From the NCBI GenBank assembly GCA_030407085.1, contig CM059584.1, forward strand, positions 2,041,501-2,105,500: a DNA stretch of 64,000 nucleotides, read 5' to 3'. The stretch is from Trichopria drosophilae (lineage: Eukaryota > Arthropoda > Insecta > Hymenoptera > Diapriidae). Each line of letters opens with the position of its first letter. Position 1 is the stretch's first letter. A model generated the notes under the pieces. It searched no databases, was not told where the DNA came from, and saw only the letters and a list, made by a program, of their open reading frames with translations. A program made the position numbers and the translations under genes. Shown piece after piece: positions 35,296 through 44,939 of this stretch.

Positions 35296-36181
35296 ATCTT
35301 GCTTAAGTTTATCTTGCAATTTGCCAAACCGTATGGTTTGGGCGGATGTCGCCCAAAATTAAGGAACCCCGGCGACACCTTAGCGGAGGACTGGGTAGAC
35401 GTATTCACGGCGTGGTGGAACTCGTGCAAATGTTTATCCCAGTCCCGATGGGCCTGTCCTACGTATGTCGCGATCACGGTTTTTAAGACGTGATTACTCC
35501 TCTCCACCGGGTTGGCCTGAGGATGACATGAGGGCGTGGCGACATATCTAATCCCATACTCCTCTAATGTCTGTCGCACTGTCTTGTTATCGAACTCCTT
35601 TCCGTTAACGGTGAGGAGAAAATAGGGGGTTTCCCACCGACATACAATTAACTCCTCCATGCCCGCGCCACTGCTTTACCGTGCGCTACCGGGAGAGGTT
35701 TTACTTCGATCCATAGGGTGAATAAATTCTGGAACATCAATAAGTACTTGCTCTGGGCTTTACTCAGTGGGAACTCCATCATGTCAGCCGCGACAACCGA
35801 CCACTGGCGCTCCAGAATTCGCTTGCCCATCAGTCCCTCCGGACCCGTCTGTGACACTTTAGATCGCTGGCATTCCTCACAATGTTTGATATAATTCGAT
35901 ATGTCGTACCATACCCCTTTCCAGTAGTACTCTCAACTCACCCGATCGTAGGTCTTTTCCAGACCTAGATAACCCGACGAGCTGTGGGCATTGTCTAATA
36001 CCAGGGTTCGATATTCTTTGGGTACTACTAACCTCCACCCTTCTTCTTCCCACTCGATTGGATCCAATAACTCGCAATCGATATAATAATAACTTCCTCT
36101 CGCAGCGCTAAGTCTCACCTCATTTTCAATACTCGCAAGCGCAACTACTTCTTTCTCATCTTCTCCCCACGCTCGTGACAA
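35280..36181 (-). pseudogene. Ty3/gypsy integrase remnant
   Basis: Three consecutive minus-strand frames. The first (36181-35933) holds the end of the zinc-binding region, with HSSSGYLGLEKTYDRV, where the second histidine of the usual HSGHLG is replaced. The next (35857-35648) has FTLWIEVKPLPVAHG from the core. The last (35660-35280) has EFDNK, with the second catalytic aspartate, then ATPSCHPQANPVERSN with the glutamate, and runs to ILDLI where the satellite begins. Frame changes make it non-functional. Confidence 0.8.
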
Positions 36182-36289
36182 CGCATCCGGAACATGATAC
36201 CAGGCCCCCTTACGGTGTTTTATTTGACAGTTCTACTACTGCAATTCCATTGCCCACCTTGCTAGCTGGGCGCTCGGTTCTGACCAAGT

Positions 36290-37537
36290 TTACAACCAGA
36301 TGAGAGCACTGTGGTTTGTAATCACCGTGAACGGATTCTCCTCCAAGTTGGTACGCAGCTTTTTTAATGCCCACAACACGGCTAGGCACTCTCTGTCCGA
36401 AGTGTAATAGTTACATTCCGGAGCATTGAGTACTTTGCTGGCATACAGGATTGGATACTCCCCATCTTCGTGTTCCTGGGTTAGCACCGCATCATCGCAA
36501 AACCACTCGCAACGCATTGGATCGTGAATGGTTTGCTAAAATCTGGGCCAGCCAATACGGGGGTTGATGCCAATTGTTTCTTGAGGACTTGAAACACCTC
36601 CTCTTACTCATCTCCCCAAGACTATGGCTGTCCTTTTCGTAATAGTCTTACGAGGGTATTTTACTCTCGGCATCTTGCTTAAGGAATCTAGAGTACCATC
36701 CAACTATCCCGTAGAATCTCAACAACTGTTTTACATTTTGAGGGGACGGATACTCTAAGATCGGCTTCACCTTCTCTACATCGGGTCGCAATCCTTCGCT
36801 ATCTAACACAAACCCCGAATACATCACTCGCGAACACCCAAACTCACACTGCCTCTCATTAATCGCTAACCCCTCCTGGACCAACTTCCTTAATACCAAC
36901 TCTAACCACCGCAGGTGCTCTTCAAAATCCTCTGTCGCCACAATGATATCATCCAAATACCTGAAGACGTATGGTTCGAATTCGGGTTCGCACAAGGTAT
37001 CCACAAGCCGCTGGAACGTCATCGGCATATTGTTCAATCCAAATGGTATCCGGACGAACTGCCACAATCCCGACCCCGGGAGCGTAATCGTAGTGTACTT
37101 CTTGCTCTCCGGATCCATGGGAATTTGGTAGTAGGTCTGTTTCAAATCAACCGTTTTTAGGAATTTCGCCCGTCGCAACTTGTCCAAGATTAGAGTCCAT
37201 ATTAGGAATCTAATCTATCTAATCTATTCATCCGAATAGACCTATCACTCTTCAGGACCAACACCGGGGCGATGCTCCAATGACTTGCAGATCTCTCGAC
37301 GATTCCTTTTTCCGCCAACTCCCTCGCCACCCTTTAGGCCTACTGCAACATTACGAGGGACATGCGTCGTAGCAGATGCTTCACCGGGGTTGCCCTCTCC
37401 ACACTAATGTGATGCTCGGTCAGCGCCGTAAGGCCCGCAATCTCTTCATTTCCCTTCAAAATTCTCGCAACCAGCTCTTTCACTCTAGCCTCCTCACCCT
37501 GGCTCAACTCGCTAATCCTCGCACATTCCACGTGCAT
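36290..37537 (-). pseudogene. Ty3/gypsy reverse transcriptase-RNase H remnant
   Basis: RT motifs: LKTVDLKQTYYQIPM, GLWQFVRIPFGLNNMPMTFQ, and FRYLDDIIVAT with the catalytic YxDD. Thumb/connection: GFVLDSEGLRPDVEKV. The RNase H part has YILYASKVLNAPECNYYTSD-like text with the expected glutamate (SDRECLA), but the late aspartate of the usual TDHSAL is Asn (ITNHSAL). Frames break near 37190 and between RT and RNase H. Confidence 0.85.
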
Positions 37538-37858
37538 CGTAGGTTGTCCCGTGTGTTATTCTATAAATGGATGCCAAGGGCCCTCACAAACTCGCCGCTG
37601 TCGTCGCCCCTGACGCACATCGGCTCGGAACTCAAATTCCTTGGTGCATCCGTCAACCTCCATTTGGATCAAAAACAACCCATGGAACGGGGTCACCTCA
37701 CTGACATGCTTCGCATCACTGTCTTGATCGATTTCAACCTACAATAGATATCATGGCTCCACTATCGTGCATGGGGACAAAGGGAACCCCACCTATCTCG
37801 ATCTCCCCACTGTTGCATTACCGGTGCACAATTTGGGCAGGTACTAAAGGGATTTCCA

Positions 37859-38754
37859 TCAGACCCGCATACCTGACACTTTACATAGGCCTAGACCATA
37901 CCTGCCACTCCTCTCCATGGTGGTGGGCACCATGCACCCTTCTCGGACACTGGGGAGCGATGTGGCCCGGTAGCGACATGCGTAGCATGTCCTTTTAGGA
38001 CATTCAGAAACCCGGTGTCCGGGCTGTTGGCATATGAAACATACCCGTTTCGGACAGTCTACTGCCCGAGGTCCGACCAACTGACAGTTGAAACACGCCT
38101 CCATGTAGCCAAAGTTCCCTGGGGTCGTTAGGATTCCGGTTCCATTATTATGCGGCTGCCCACTCCCCTGCTCAGGGATCTCCGTCTGGAAGTTACGCCC
38201 CTGGCTGGGCCGTGGGCCATTCGCCGGTGAGAGATACCGAGCCATTTTCCTAGTATCTCCCTGTGAGGCCCGAGCACTCATAGAAACCACGGCAGCTGGC
38301 TGGAATGCCGCGACTCCGTAGCCCGATCCGGGGGTCTGCGCAGGTGACCCGTACGGATTTCCAGGGCTACCTCCACCTTAACGGTCTCTGGAGACAGCTT
38401 ACTTGATTCCTCCGAATGGAGCCCTTTCCCTGTCTTCTTTTTCTTGTTTTCTCTACCTCACTATCAGTCGAATACCCATAGTCTATCAAGCGCATTCTAT
38501 GTATGATACTTCCTGTCGAGCCCCCACTACTCGGTACTATCGTCGCGATCCCTGTCTCAGGCTCGCTTCTCCTCTCGTTGATATCCGACATTATCGTCCC
38601 AGGAGCTAGACCGTCGGTCCCGCTCGAAATTATTCAGTTTCCCCCACTCTATTTCTAATTCCGGATTCGTGAAATGCATGGATTTTTCTCGCGTCCTCAG
38701 GGGGTTCACTTTCCTAACAGATCCAAAGGGCGGCCCCTCCCGGTGTCCTAGCAT
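37859..38754 (-). pseudogene. Ty3/gypsy gag remnant with zinc knuckles
   Basis: The downstream part has a CCHC knuckle CFICQQPGHRVSEC, preceded by a decayed one (CFNCQLVGPRAVDC, histidine lost) and followed by an incomplete third one cut by a frameshift. Upstream frames (38754-38367) are basic and acidic gag-like segments in different frames. The capsid region appears shortened. Confidence 0.7.
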
Positions 38755-39046
38755 CCACTTGCCCTCCCCCCACGTGAACGTATGTCGTGGTATTGGTATG
38801 TAACAAGTGTCCGTGATAGATTACTACTTGAAGTCCGAGTTTGCAAGCCAATGCGGATAGTTCACAACCTACTTATAATACGTGTTCCAGGGCAAGTATG
38901 AAATAACGCTAACGTAAAATGAACTTTGATTTATTCAAAAGGATTTTATCTTAAAGTTTATAAAATGAATTGAAATATTATTAAATATATATAATACATG
39001 AACGCTTGCGACGAACGCTGGTACTGTGATGCAATAAAAAAGAACA

Positions 39047-39613
39047 TTATGTGCGTGGTGTTCGACGCAATCTCTTTCGCTGGTGTTTCGCACGTTTTCG
39101 CAACACTATCGCCTTTTGCACCTCGTCTAACGAATCGAATTCGCATCTATAATTGTAGGTCTTCGTCGCGATACTCCAAACGATGGAGGGCAATGCGCGC
39201 GTAAATTGGCGACGATGTAGCCACGTCGGCTCTTCTTTTTTGGCTGTCTTATCTTCTTTCGCAGGCGGCAGGACTGGGACTAACCGAGGATCCCGTGGAG
39301 ACAACCCCGTAGCGACTGCGTAATCGGTGACACTTAAGTATGGTTTATCGATTAAGTGCGGGTTCCATAAGGGAGCGCCCTCCGGAATGTATGGCGTTTG
39401 AATATTTTCAGTTCCGCCACATAATGAAGCGGTGTCTGCGGAAACTGACTGGACCGTAGGGATGACTGGAGTAACCACCAGATTTTCAGCCAGCGGAATA
39501 TTCTGGTGACTGGTGGATATATTATCCACGTCTCGAAGAATTGCAGCCCGTGCTCGTACTGCAGACCTAATCTGCGCTTCGATTTGAGCTCGTGTTAATG
39601 CCGGTACGCGCAT
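39047..39613 (-). CDS. Hypothetical 188-aa protein behind a TATA box
   Basis: I do not recognise the family. The frame starts MRVPALTRAQIEAQIRSAVR, with a predicted amphipathic helix, continues through a proline-rich middle (AKEDKTAKKEEPTWLHRRQF) and ends very basic (KRAKHQRKRLRRTPRT), which suits nucleic-acid binding. A TTATATAA box lies about 60 bases upstream of the ATG, with a TCATTC initiator-like site between, and CCAAT boxes before it. This start is the first ATG after that promoter. AATAAA follows near 38930. It could be a gag-like or viral protein, or merely an open LTR frame. Confidence 0.45.
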   Translation of the reverse strand: MRVPALTRAQIEAQIRSAVRARAAILRDVDNISTSHQNIPLAENLVVTPVIPTVQSVSADTASLCGGTENIQTPYIPEGAPLWNPHLIDKPYLSVTDYAVATGLSPRDPRLVPVLPPAKEDKTAKKEEPTWLHRRQFTRALPSIVWSIATKTYNYRCEFDSLDEVQKAIVLRKRAKHQRKRLRRTPRT

Positions 39614-39670
39614 GATGTTGATCGTTCGTAGACAAAAACCGAAGTGAATGATAATCCATGATTGAGCCCT

Positions 39671-39678
39671 TTATATAA
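39671..39678 (-). promoter_or_regulatory. TATA box upstream of the 188-aa ORF
   Basis: TTATATAA, read TGTTATATAAAGGGC on the minus strand, 58 bases before the ATG at 39613. CCAATCA and CCAATTA lie upstream. Confidence 0.5.
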
Positions 39679-39849
39679 CAAAAATTGAAGCAAATCACCG
39701 ATTTTGATTGGTTATTTAACCCGTGCATATAATTGGTTGTATTTTTCGCGTCGTTGATTTGTGCCTGGAATCGCGTCTCGAAAATATTAAATTTTGACTG
39801 TTAATACTAAGATTTTGAACGCTACTAGATAACACGAATTGCCGACGTA

Positions 39850-40104
39850 TTAGGAATGTTCCGCGATTGGATGATTGAAATGATTCGCGACGTGGTTTGT
39901 TAATATCTGACCGTTAACCCGAATTGTTCGCGAGATTGTCGTTTCGAGTTTTGTTGCGAGCGAAGTCCTCGGGATGGAATAAAAGTAGCAACCTTTATCC
40001 TCCCTCTGACATACGTATTTCCCGAGAAATACGCCGGTTAGCAAACCATCGCTCGATCCTCTCGTGATTGAAAGTTGGCCTTGACTGTCGTCCTGGTTCG
40101 TCAT
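39850..40104 (-). CDS. Hypothetical 84-aa protein
   Basis: Unrecognised. It starts MTNQDDSQGQLSITRGSSDG and has VFLGKYVCQREDKGCYFYSI in the middle. The first two GGTTTGCTAACC hairpins are just 5' of the ATG and the third is inside the frame. It may be a chance open frame in a leader region. Confidence 0.25.
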   Translation of the reverse strand: MTNQDDSQGQLSITRGSSDGLLTGVFLGKYVCQREDKGCYFYSIPRTSLATKLETTISRTIRVNGQILTNHVANHFNHPIAEHS

Positions 40105-40166
40105 TCGATGTAGATCGTCGGGTTAGCAAACCCGTTGATCTTTTGGCGTTACGTGGTTAGCAAACC
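40036..40166 (-). repeat. Three GGTTTGCTAACC hairpins
   Basis: Copies at 40036-40047, 40121-40132 and 40155-40166. Two extend to perfect 6-bp stems with different outer pairs (CGGGTT/AACCCG and GTGGTT/AACCAC) around the same TGCT loop, so the stem is kept while the bases change. Confidence 0.7.
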
Positions 40167-40279
40167 ACATTCGCCAACGTCGTTGAGTTATTTCTGAAAG
40201 TGTAAGAAGTAGTCCTGAAAAGGACTATTTTGAATAAGTTAATTCCGCTGTTGTAGGCGTGATCCTTGCACGTTGCTTG

Positions 40280-40504
40280 TTATAGCCTTGGTCGTAGCTC
40301 GTTCCGTAGTTCCGCTCTCGTCGTGATGAAGTTGGAAGAACGTATAGCCTTAAAAGGACTGTATTGAATAAGTTGGTTCTTGAAAAACGGATGTGGCTTC
40401 CACGCTGAATAGAAGAAACTGGATCGCCTCAGGAACCAAGCAATCAGGAACCGATTAGCGTCTACCGTAGAATTTAAGTTGAACTGGATCGGCTCCAAAA
40501 CCAT
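40280..40504 (-). CDS. Hypothetical 74-aa protein
   Basis: Unrecognised. It starts MVLEPIQFNLNSTVDANRFL and is the first ATG (40504) downstream of the CTATATAAATC box at 40596-40603, after an approximately 65-base leader. It contains aromatic-rich FYSAWKPHPFFK. The frame is open from start to TAA, but with this length chance is possible. Confidence 0.3.
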   Translation of the reverse strand: MVLEPIQFNLNSTVDANRFLIAWFLRRSSFFYSAWKPHPFFKNQLIQYSPFKAIRSSNFITTRAELRNELRPRL

Positions 40505-40595
40505 GCAGCAGGAGACAGCTTACAGGGATCGAATTTAGAACCTCCCTCGTTGACAGACGTCGATGGAATAATCACGTTGCCACGGACTCGCGGAT

Positions 40596-40603
40596 TTATA
40601 TAG
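40596..40603 (-). promoter_or_regulatory. TATA box of the 2.4-kb unit
   Basis: CTATATAAATC on the minus strand, preceded by several CTGATTGGC (inverted CCAAT) elements between 40625 and 41250. Confidence 0.5.
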
Positions 40604-41399
40604 GTTGCCCGAGAGCATGCGCGCGCCAATCAGAAATCGCTAGCGCCGTCCTCGTCTTTCCGAATCGGAGCAACGCCGCGCCAATCAGCGTGTCGCGTTT
40701 ATCGCATTAATGGTTTATTTCATTTAATTTTAAATAATCGAATCTTTACTAAAACTTTGTAAATTAATCAAGATTAAATATTCGCAATGTTGTTTCCATT
40801 AAAACGGATTTAATTCAGAATCCATTCGCTTTCCGAACGCCGTCTTAATTTTGGAGTTTATTCGATTTCTCAACGCCGTCTTGAATTAAATCGTAAGCTT
40901 TATTTTTGAGTTTAAAACTCGCATTCGTTTTCAAACAACCAAAGAACTAATTTTTAATTATCGTTAATATTATATTTTTCGTTATTATTTTTCTCGTTCC
41001 GAATGTCCGCGACATCTAAGAACTTCGCGCATGGCCTTTGTTATTGTTTACATTTGTTATCGTGCAGAGTCGAGTTTCGAAGTGATATTATTTTAAAGTA
41101 ATTTATAAAATTTATTTTATTTATTATCTAAGTTAAAAAACTATTTATTTCTAACTATAGAAAGTTTTATATAAATTTGGACCAATCACATGTTTTGCTA
41201 TCGAGTATGCGTTTTAAGGTAACGAAACTCGGAGCCAATCAGCGTGCTCTGGTCTAATTGTTGACGCATTACATTTTGGAGAGTTAGCGGAATTATTTCG
41301 ATTTCCTAATTCCGCTACACGTACTTGGCTGCACCTGACTGCTGAATCGGGGCAGTACACCACCTCCATCCCCAGCTGACATATGACTGGTAGTGCTTG

Positions 41400-41944
41400 T
41401 CACAGAGGTGGCAGCCATCGAAGGACTATCATTTCGTGTCTAATGAACGACAAGTTACAGACGCAAAACTCATCGTTCTCGATGACGGAGTCGCAATCAT
41501 CATCGGAGTCCTCATCACCGCTGGAGTTTGTGTCGGCTTCGTAGCCGTCATCACATTCGTCTTCTTCGTACGTTCTGTAATCTTCATTATCAGTTTCTTC
41601 GCCGTCCGATAAATATATATTTCGTTCGTGATAGTGCAATCAACTTCGTGCCTAAAGTGCCTAATGCATCTGACACCATGTTCAAAAACCACTGCATTTA
41701 TCCAACGGTGTAAATGTGAATAGAGCTGCATGAGATGACCGAACTTTTCTGCTTCGCCCTTTAGTTTTCGCTTTAATACTTTTCTTATAAGCGGCGAATA
41801 CTTTTCTGGGAATTCATCCAGACATTGACGTACCTTAGATGTGAATGATAAATAATTGCACTCATCTCCGTAGTACTCCGGAATATGTTTGTCGATATTT
41901 CTTTCATGGAATTCCATCATTCTTCCACTCACGTATTCTTCCAA
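41400..41944 (-). pseudogene. Unrecognised frameshifted protein with acidic tail
   Basis: One frame starts MEEYVSGRMMEFHERNIDKH and includes SPLIRKVLKRKLKGEAEKFG and a charged helical stretch to about 41630. A second frame continues from there with an acidic run (SDGEETDNEDYRTYEEDECD) down to 41400. Composition suggests one protein broken by a frameshift. It lies downstream (in transcription sense) of the LTR at 44155-44474, from which a TTAA foldback now separates it, so it may be the gag-like ORF of that LTR element. Not identified. Confidence 0.35.
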
Positions 41945-42144
41945 AAAAATTTTGTTCTTCCCTCAATCGCTCACACACTCACTCGCGGATTTCCAAGTAT
42001 TTTCTTGAAAATTCTTGGGGAGGGAAAGATTCATCCTCCCTCGAGATACGCGCACAATGAAAGGTGCATATACGCGAAACGCAATTTTTTAAATTTGTTA
42101 CTTTTTGGGAGGGAAAATCGTCCTCCTCCAGGATACGCGTACTT

Positions 42145-43944
42145 TTAACCCTTTGAGTCCCAGACGCCACTATAGTGGCGTCAGATTCAGTCTTCTTATT
42201 TTGGTCATATTTTCCTATTTATATAGAATATTCCAATTTTTTTTGCATTTTTAATGTGAGAAGGGTTTATATTTGTCAATAGTGCAGTACTTTTAGTAAT
42301 TTTATTTTTTTTATTGTTGCCATACAAATATACGCTTAAAAATGTCACTTTTTGTATGATTAATTCAATTCCGAAGAAATTCGGCAGTAAACAAGTAGTT
42401 TTAATTATCGTTGCTTATGTTTTCGGGGTCACTGATTCCGAATCCGATGTCAGTTTTTCGAAATTCAAAATGGCAGATACAATATGGCGGACAAAATTTT
42501 GACAATTTGAAACAAATTCGTGAAAATCTATATACTGGGGGGTTTTCGGGGTCGCTGATTACGAACCCGAAGTCGGTTTCCCGAAATTCAAAATGGCGGA
42601 TGCAATATGACAGACAAAATTTTAACAATTTCGTGAAAATCCATACTGGGGGTTTTCGGGGTCGCTGATTACGAATCCGATGTCAGTTTCCCGAAATTCG
42701 AAATTCAATTATTTCCAGAATTATTGTATAGTAAACTAAAAATGGTTACTCTATACATATATGTTAATAAAATAAATTGGGGGAAGCTAGCTGTATGATT
42801 TATTATTATTTATTGAATTATATATGACTATTTATACTTATGTGTAACTATATTAGGCAAGGAAATGAAGCAATGGACTTCCGATTTTTAGAGCAGTAAG
42901 ACGGATCTTAATGCGGTTTTTTGCATTCGATCCGTATTGTCGCCCAGAAACTTTGTGACCTAATGTGATTAATTACTTTTTTGAAAATGCATTGTTGCAT
43001 AAACAATATGCATTTGAAAAGTGCATTTCGAGGATACATTAAATAACAAAATTACAACTCGGTAAATAAGGATCGAAATGACTCCAGTTTTGCTACTCGG
43101 GGGTTTTCGAGGTCGCTGAACACGAATATCGCCTCGGCAAAGGCCTCCGAGGTACCTGGTGCCCGGGGTAGGCAGTATGAACGTCGTCTCCTGGAATTAT
43201 AATGACAGTGTAAAAAGTAGGTACAAATGGTAAACTACACAATTTGTACCTAAATTTAAATATATTATTCTTAAATATTTATTCATATATTGTAATAAAC
43301 ACGTAGATTGTTATGAACATCTGTAGAAAAATAAAACACATAAAGCTTAATGACAAAGCTCTACAAAGCTCGCTTTCTTGTCAATAAGTACGTTTTCAAA
43401 TTTCGAGATAATTTTTGCTCGCGTTATATAAATGGGGTTTCTTATAGTATGTAAGCGGAAAACCCGGAAAATTTACGAATAATGATATTCACAAGTTTCA
43501 TTCGATTTTTCCAAACATTGTCCGAAATCTTCATCTTGGCATTTTGAAAAACAATTTCTCTGGATTTCTCCAAATAGTCTTTACCATATTAGATCCCCCA
43601 TTTTGAGTTCCGTAAAACTGTAAACAGATTCGTAACCAGTGATCCTCAAAATCCTCGAATAACGATTTTTATCAATTTTTCTCAGTTTTTCAATACACTG
43701 ACCGCCATTTTGAATTTCGAAAAACTGACATCGGATACGTAGTCAGCGACCCCGAAAACCCCCCCGTATAGATTTTCACGAATTTGTTTCAAATTGTTAA
43801 AATTTTGTCCGCCTTATTGGATCCGCCATTTTGAATTTCGAAAAACTGACATCGGATTCGGAATCAGTGACCCCGAAAACTATGTGTACCGTACGCTTTG
43901 AAATAATTAGTATATTCGTTTAAATGTGGGTCTCAAAGGGTTAA
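42145..43944. mobile_element. TTAA-flanked foldback element A5
   Basis: TTAACCCTTTGAGTCCCAGA on the left, inverted as GGGTCTCAAAGGGTTAA on the right, bounded by TTAA. The left arm has two to three direct units with TTCAAAATGGCNGATNCAAT and GGGGTCGCTGATTACGAA; the right arm has the inverse (GGATCCGCCATTTTGAATTT, GTAGTCAGCGACCCCGAAAA). It interrupts a minus-strand LTR element. Confidence 0.85.
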
Positions 43945-44154
43945 CATATAGTACGCGACGTGCGCGATTTTTTATTTTACACTCGCGATTTCCAAAGTAC
44001 GCGCGTATCCCGAAAAAAAAAAATTTTTCACCCCTCGGTAGCGTTGTGAGGGGGGTTCGGACACTCCGCGTAAAGGGGGTCGACACCCCACACGATTCAA
44101 TTTATTGAAAAAAAAAATCGCGCGCGGAACCCCGACGCTGCCACCAATTTAATC

Positions 44155-44474
44155 TGTTACGTTCCTAATGGTACGCAACAGTGCGAGCGGTGGGCGGGGA
44201 GGAATAAAAAATGAAATTGCGACAGATTAAGTCTAAAGGTCGCTCTCTGACTCTGGACTGAAGACTGACTTCTCCGATGCGGTCTCGAAACGAGAGCGCA
44301 GCGGAGCTCGTCACATTTCTTTTCCAACCGTGTGAATATGCTGATGCTGCACTTCGACTTCCGTTGGATAGAGCAGCTCGTGCATATTCACACGTTGAAG
44401 AATTAGATTTTATTTATTAAGTTATATGATACAATGTGGGTGGGACGGACGCTACGTACCACCGGTACGTAACA
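44155..44474 (-). repeat. LTR (320 bp) with adjacent primer-binding site
   Basis: On the minus strand it begins TGTTACGTACCGGTGGTACG and ends GGAACGTAACA, with TGTTACGT/ACGTAACA inverted ends. It is followed, 6-7 bases on, by TTGGTGGCAGCGTCGGGG (44136-44153), the form of a Ty3/gypsy primer-binding region. This makes it a 5' LTR of a minus-strand element whose interior runs toward lower coordinates. No second copy was found. Confidence 0.6.
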
Positions 44475-44939
44475 GTATGTATCGAGTTTCAAACAAACTG
44501 ATAAACTAGCGGTATTCTGGTGTTTAAGATACCCTTGTAACTTATTACGGCAATGCACGAATGCGTAGTTATTGTAAAATAACATTGTACCGTTAGCTGA
44601 TTTAGAACCAATTATTTTTCAGGGAAAAGGAATACAAAATTTTCATAACAATGACATTTACCTTTAGCAGCGTTCACAACGCGCGTTCGACGAGCCGAAT
44701 GGCCGCAGAAGGGTACCGCGGCGAAACGCGGTATGCCCGGGTTCTCGTAAATTGTATTATAACTCAAAAACTATTGATCGGCCCCTTTCGGCACATAAGA
44801 CTTTTTTGTAAGTATTGAAATAATTAGTTCGGCGTATTTTTGTTTCGCGAGTGTACCGTCATATACTTTCTTTGGCGAGATAACGATATTTATGGTATAC
44901 TTTTCAAGGTCACGAAATAAGATTGCACAGAAGAAGCAA
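44475..44939. other. Unassigned, one GC-rich hairpin
   Basis: A TACCGCGGCGAAACGCGGTA inverted repeat near 44714 is the only structure seen. No gene. Confidence 0.35.

Larger units (their letters stand above)
35280..38760 (-). mobile_element. Ty3/gypsy retrotransposon, degenerate, minus strand
   Basis: In minus-strand order: gag with zinc knuckles, a pre-RT segment, reverse transcriptase with YLDD, RNase H, and integrase. RT-RNaseH before integrase is the Ty3/gypsy order. Several frameshifts and substitutions in catalytic residues show it is dead. The 3' side ends at a satellite array without an LTR; the 5' side meets an unrelated unit at about 38888. A possible 5' LTR of the same or a related element is at 44155-44474. 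Confidence 0.85.
38888..41322 (-). other. 2.4-kb unit with TATA promoters and three small ORFs (unrecognised)
   Basis: On the minus strand this block begins TGTAGCGGAATTAGGAAATC and ends CGTTAGCGTTATTTCA (TG...CA), inserted between pieces of LTR elements. It contains several ATTGG/CCAAT boxes, two TATA boxes (40596-40603 and 39671-39678), three ORFs in succession, three copies of a GGTTTGCTAACC hairpin, and AATAAATC near its end. TG...CA ends allow a very long solo LTR. A captured viral or cellular cassette is the other reading. No family is recognised. Confidence 0.45.

Noticed and set aside
36915..37160. Plus-strand frames opposite the Ty3 reverse transcriptase, and 37376-37747
   Set aside because: Antisense shadows of the minus-strand gag-pol.
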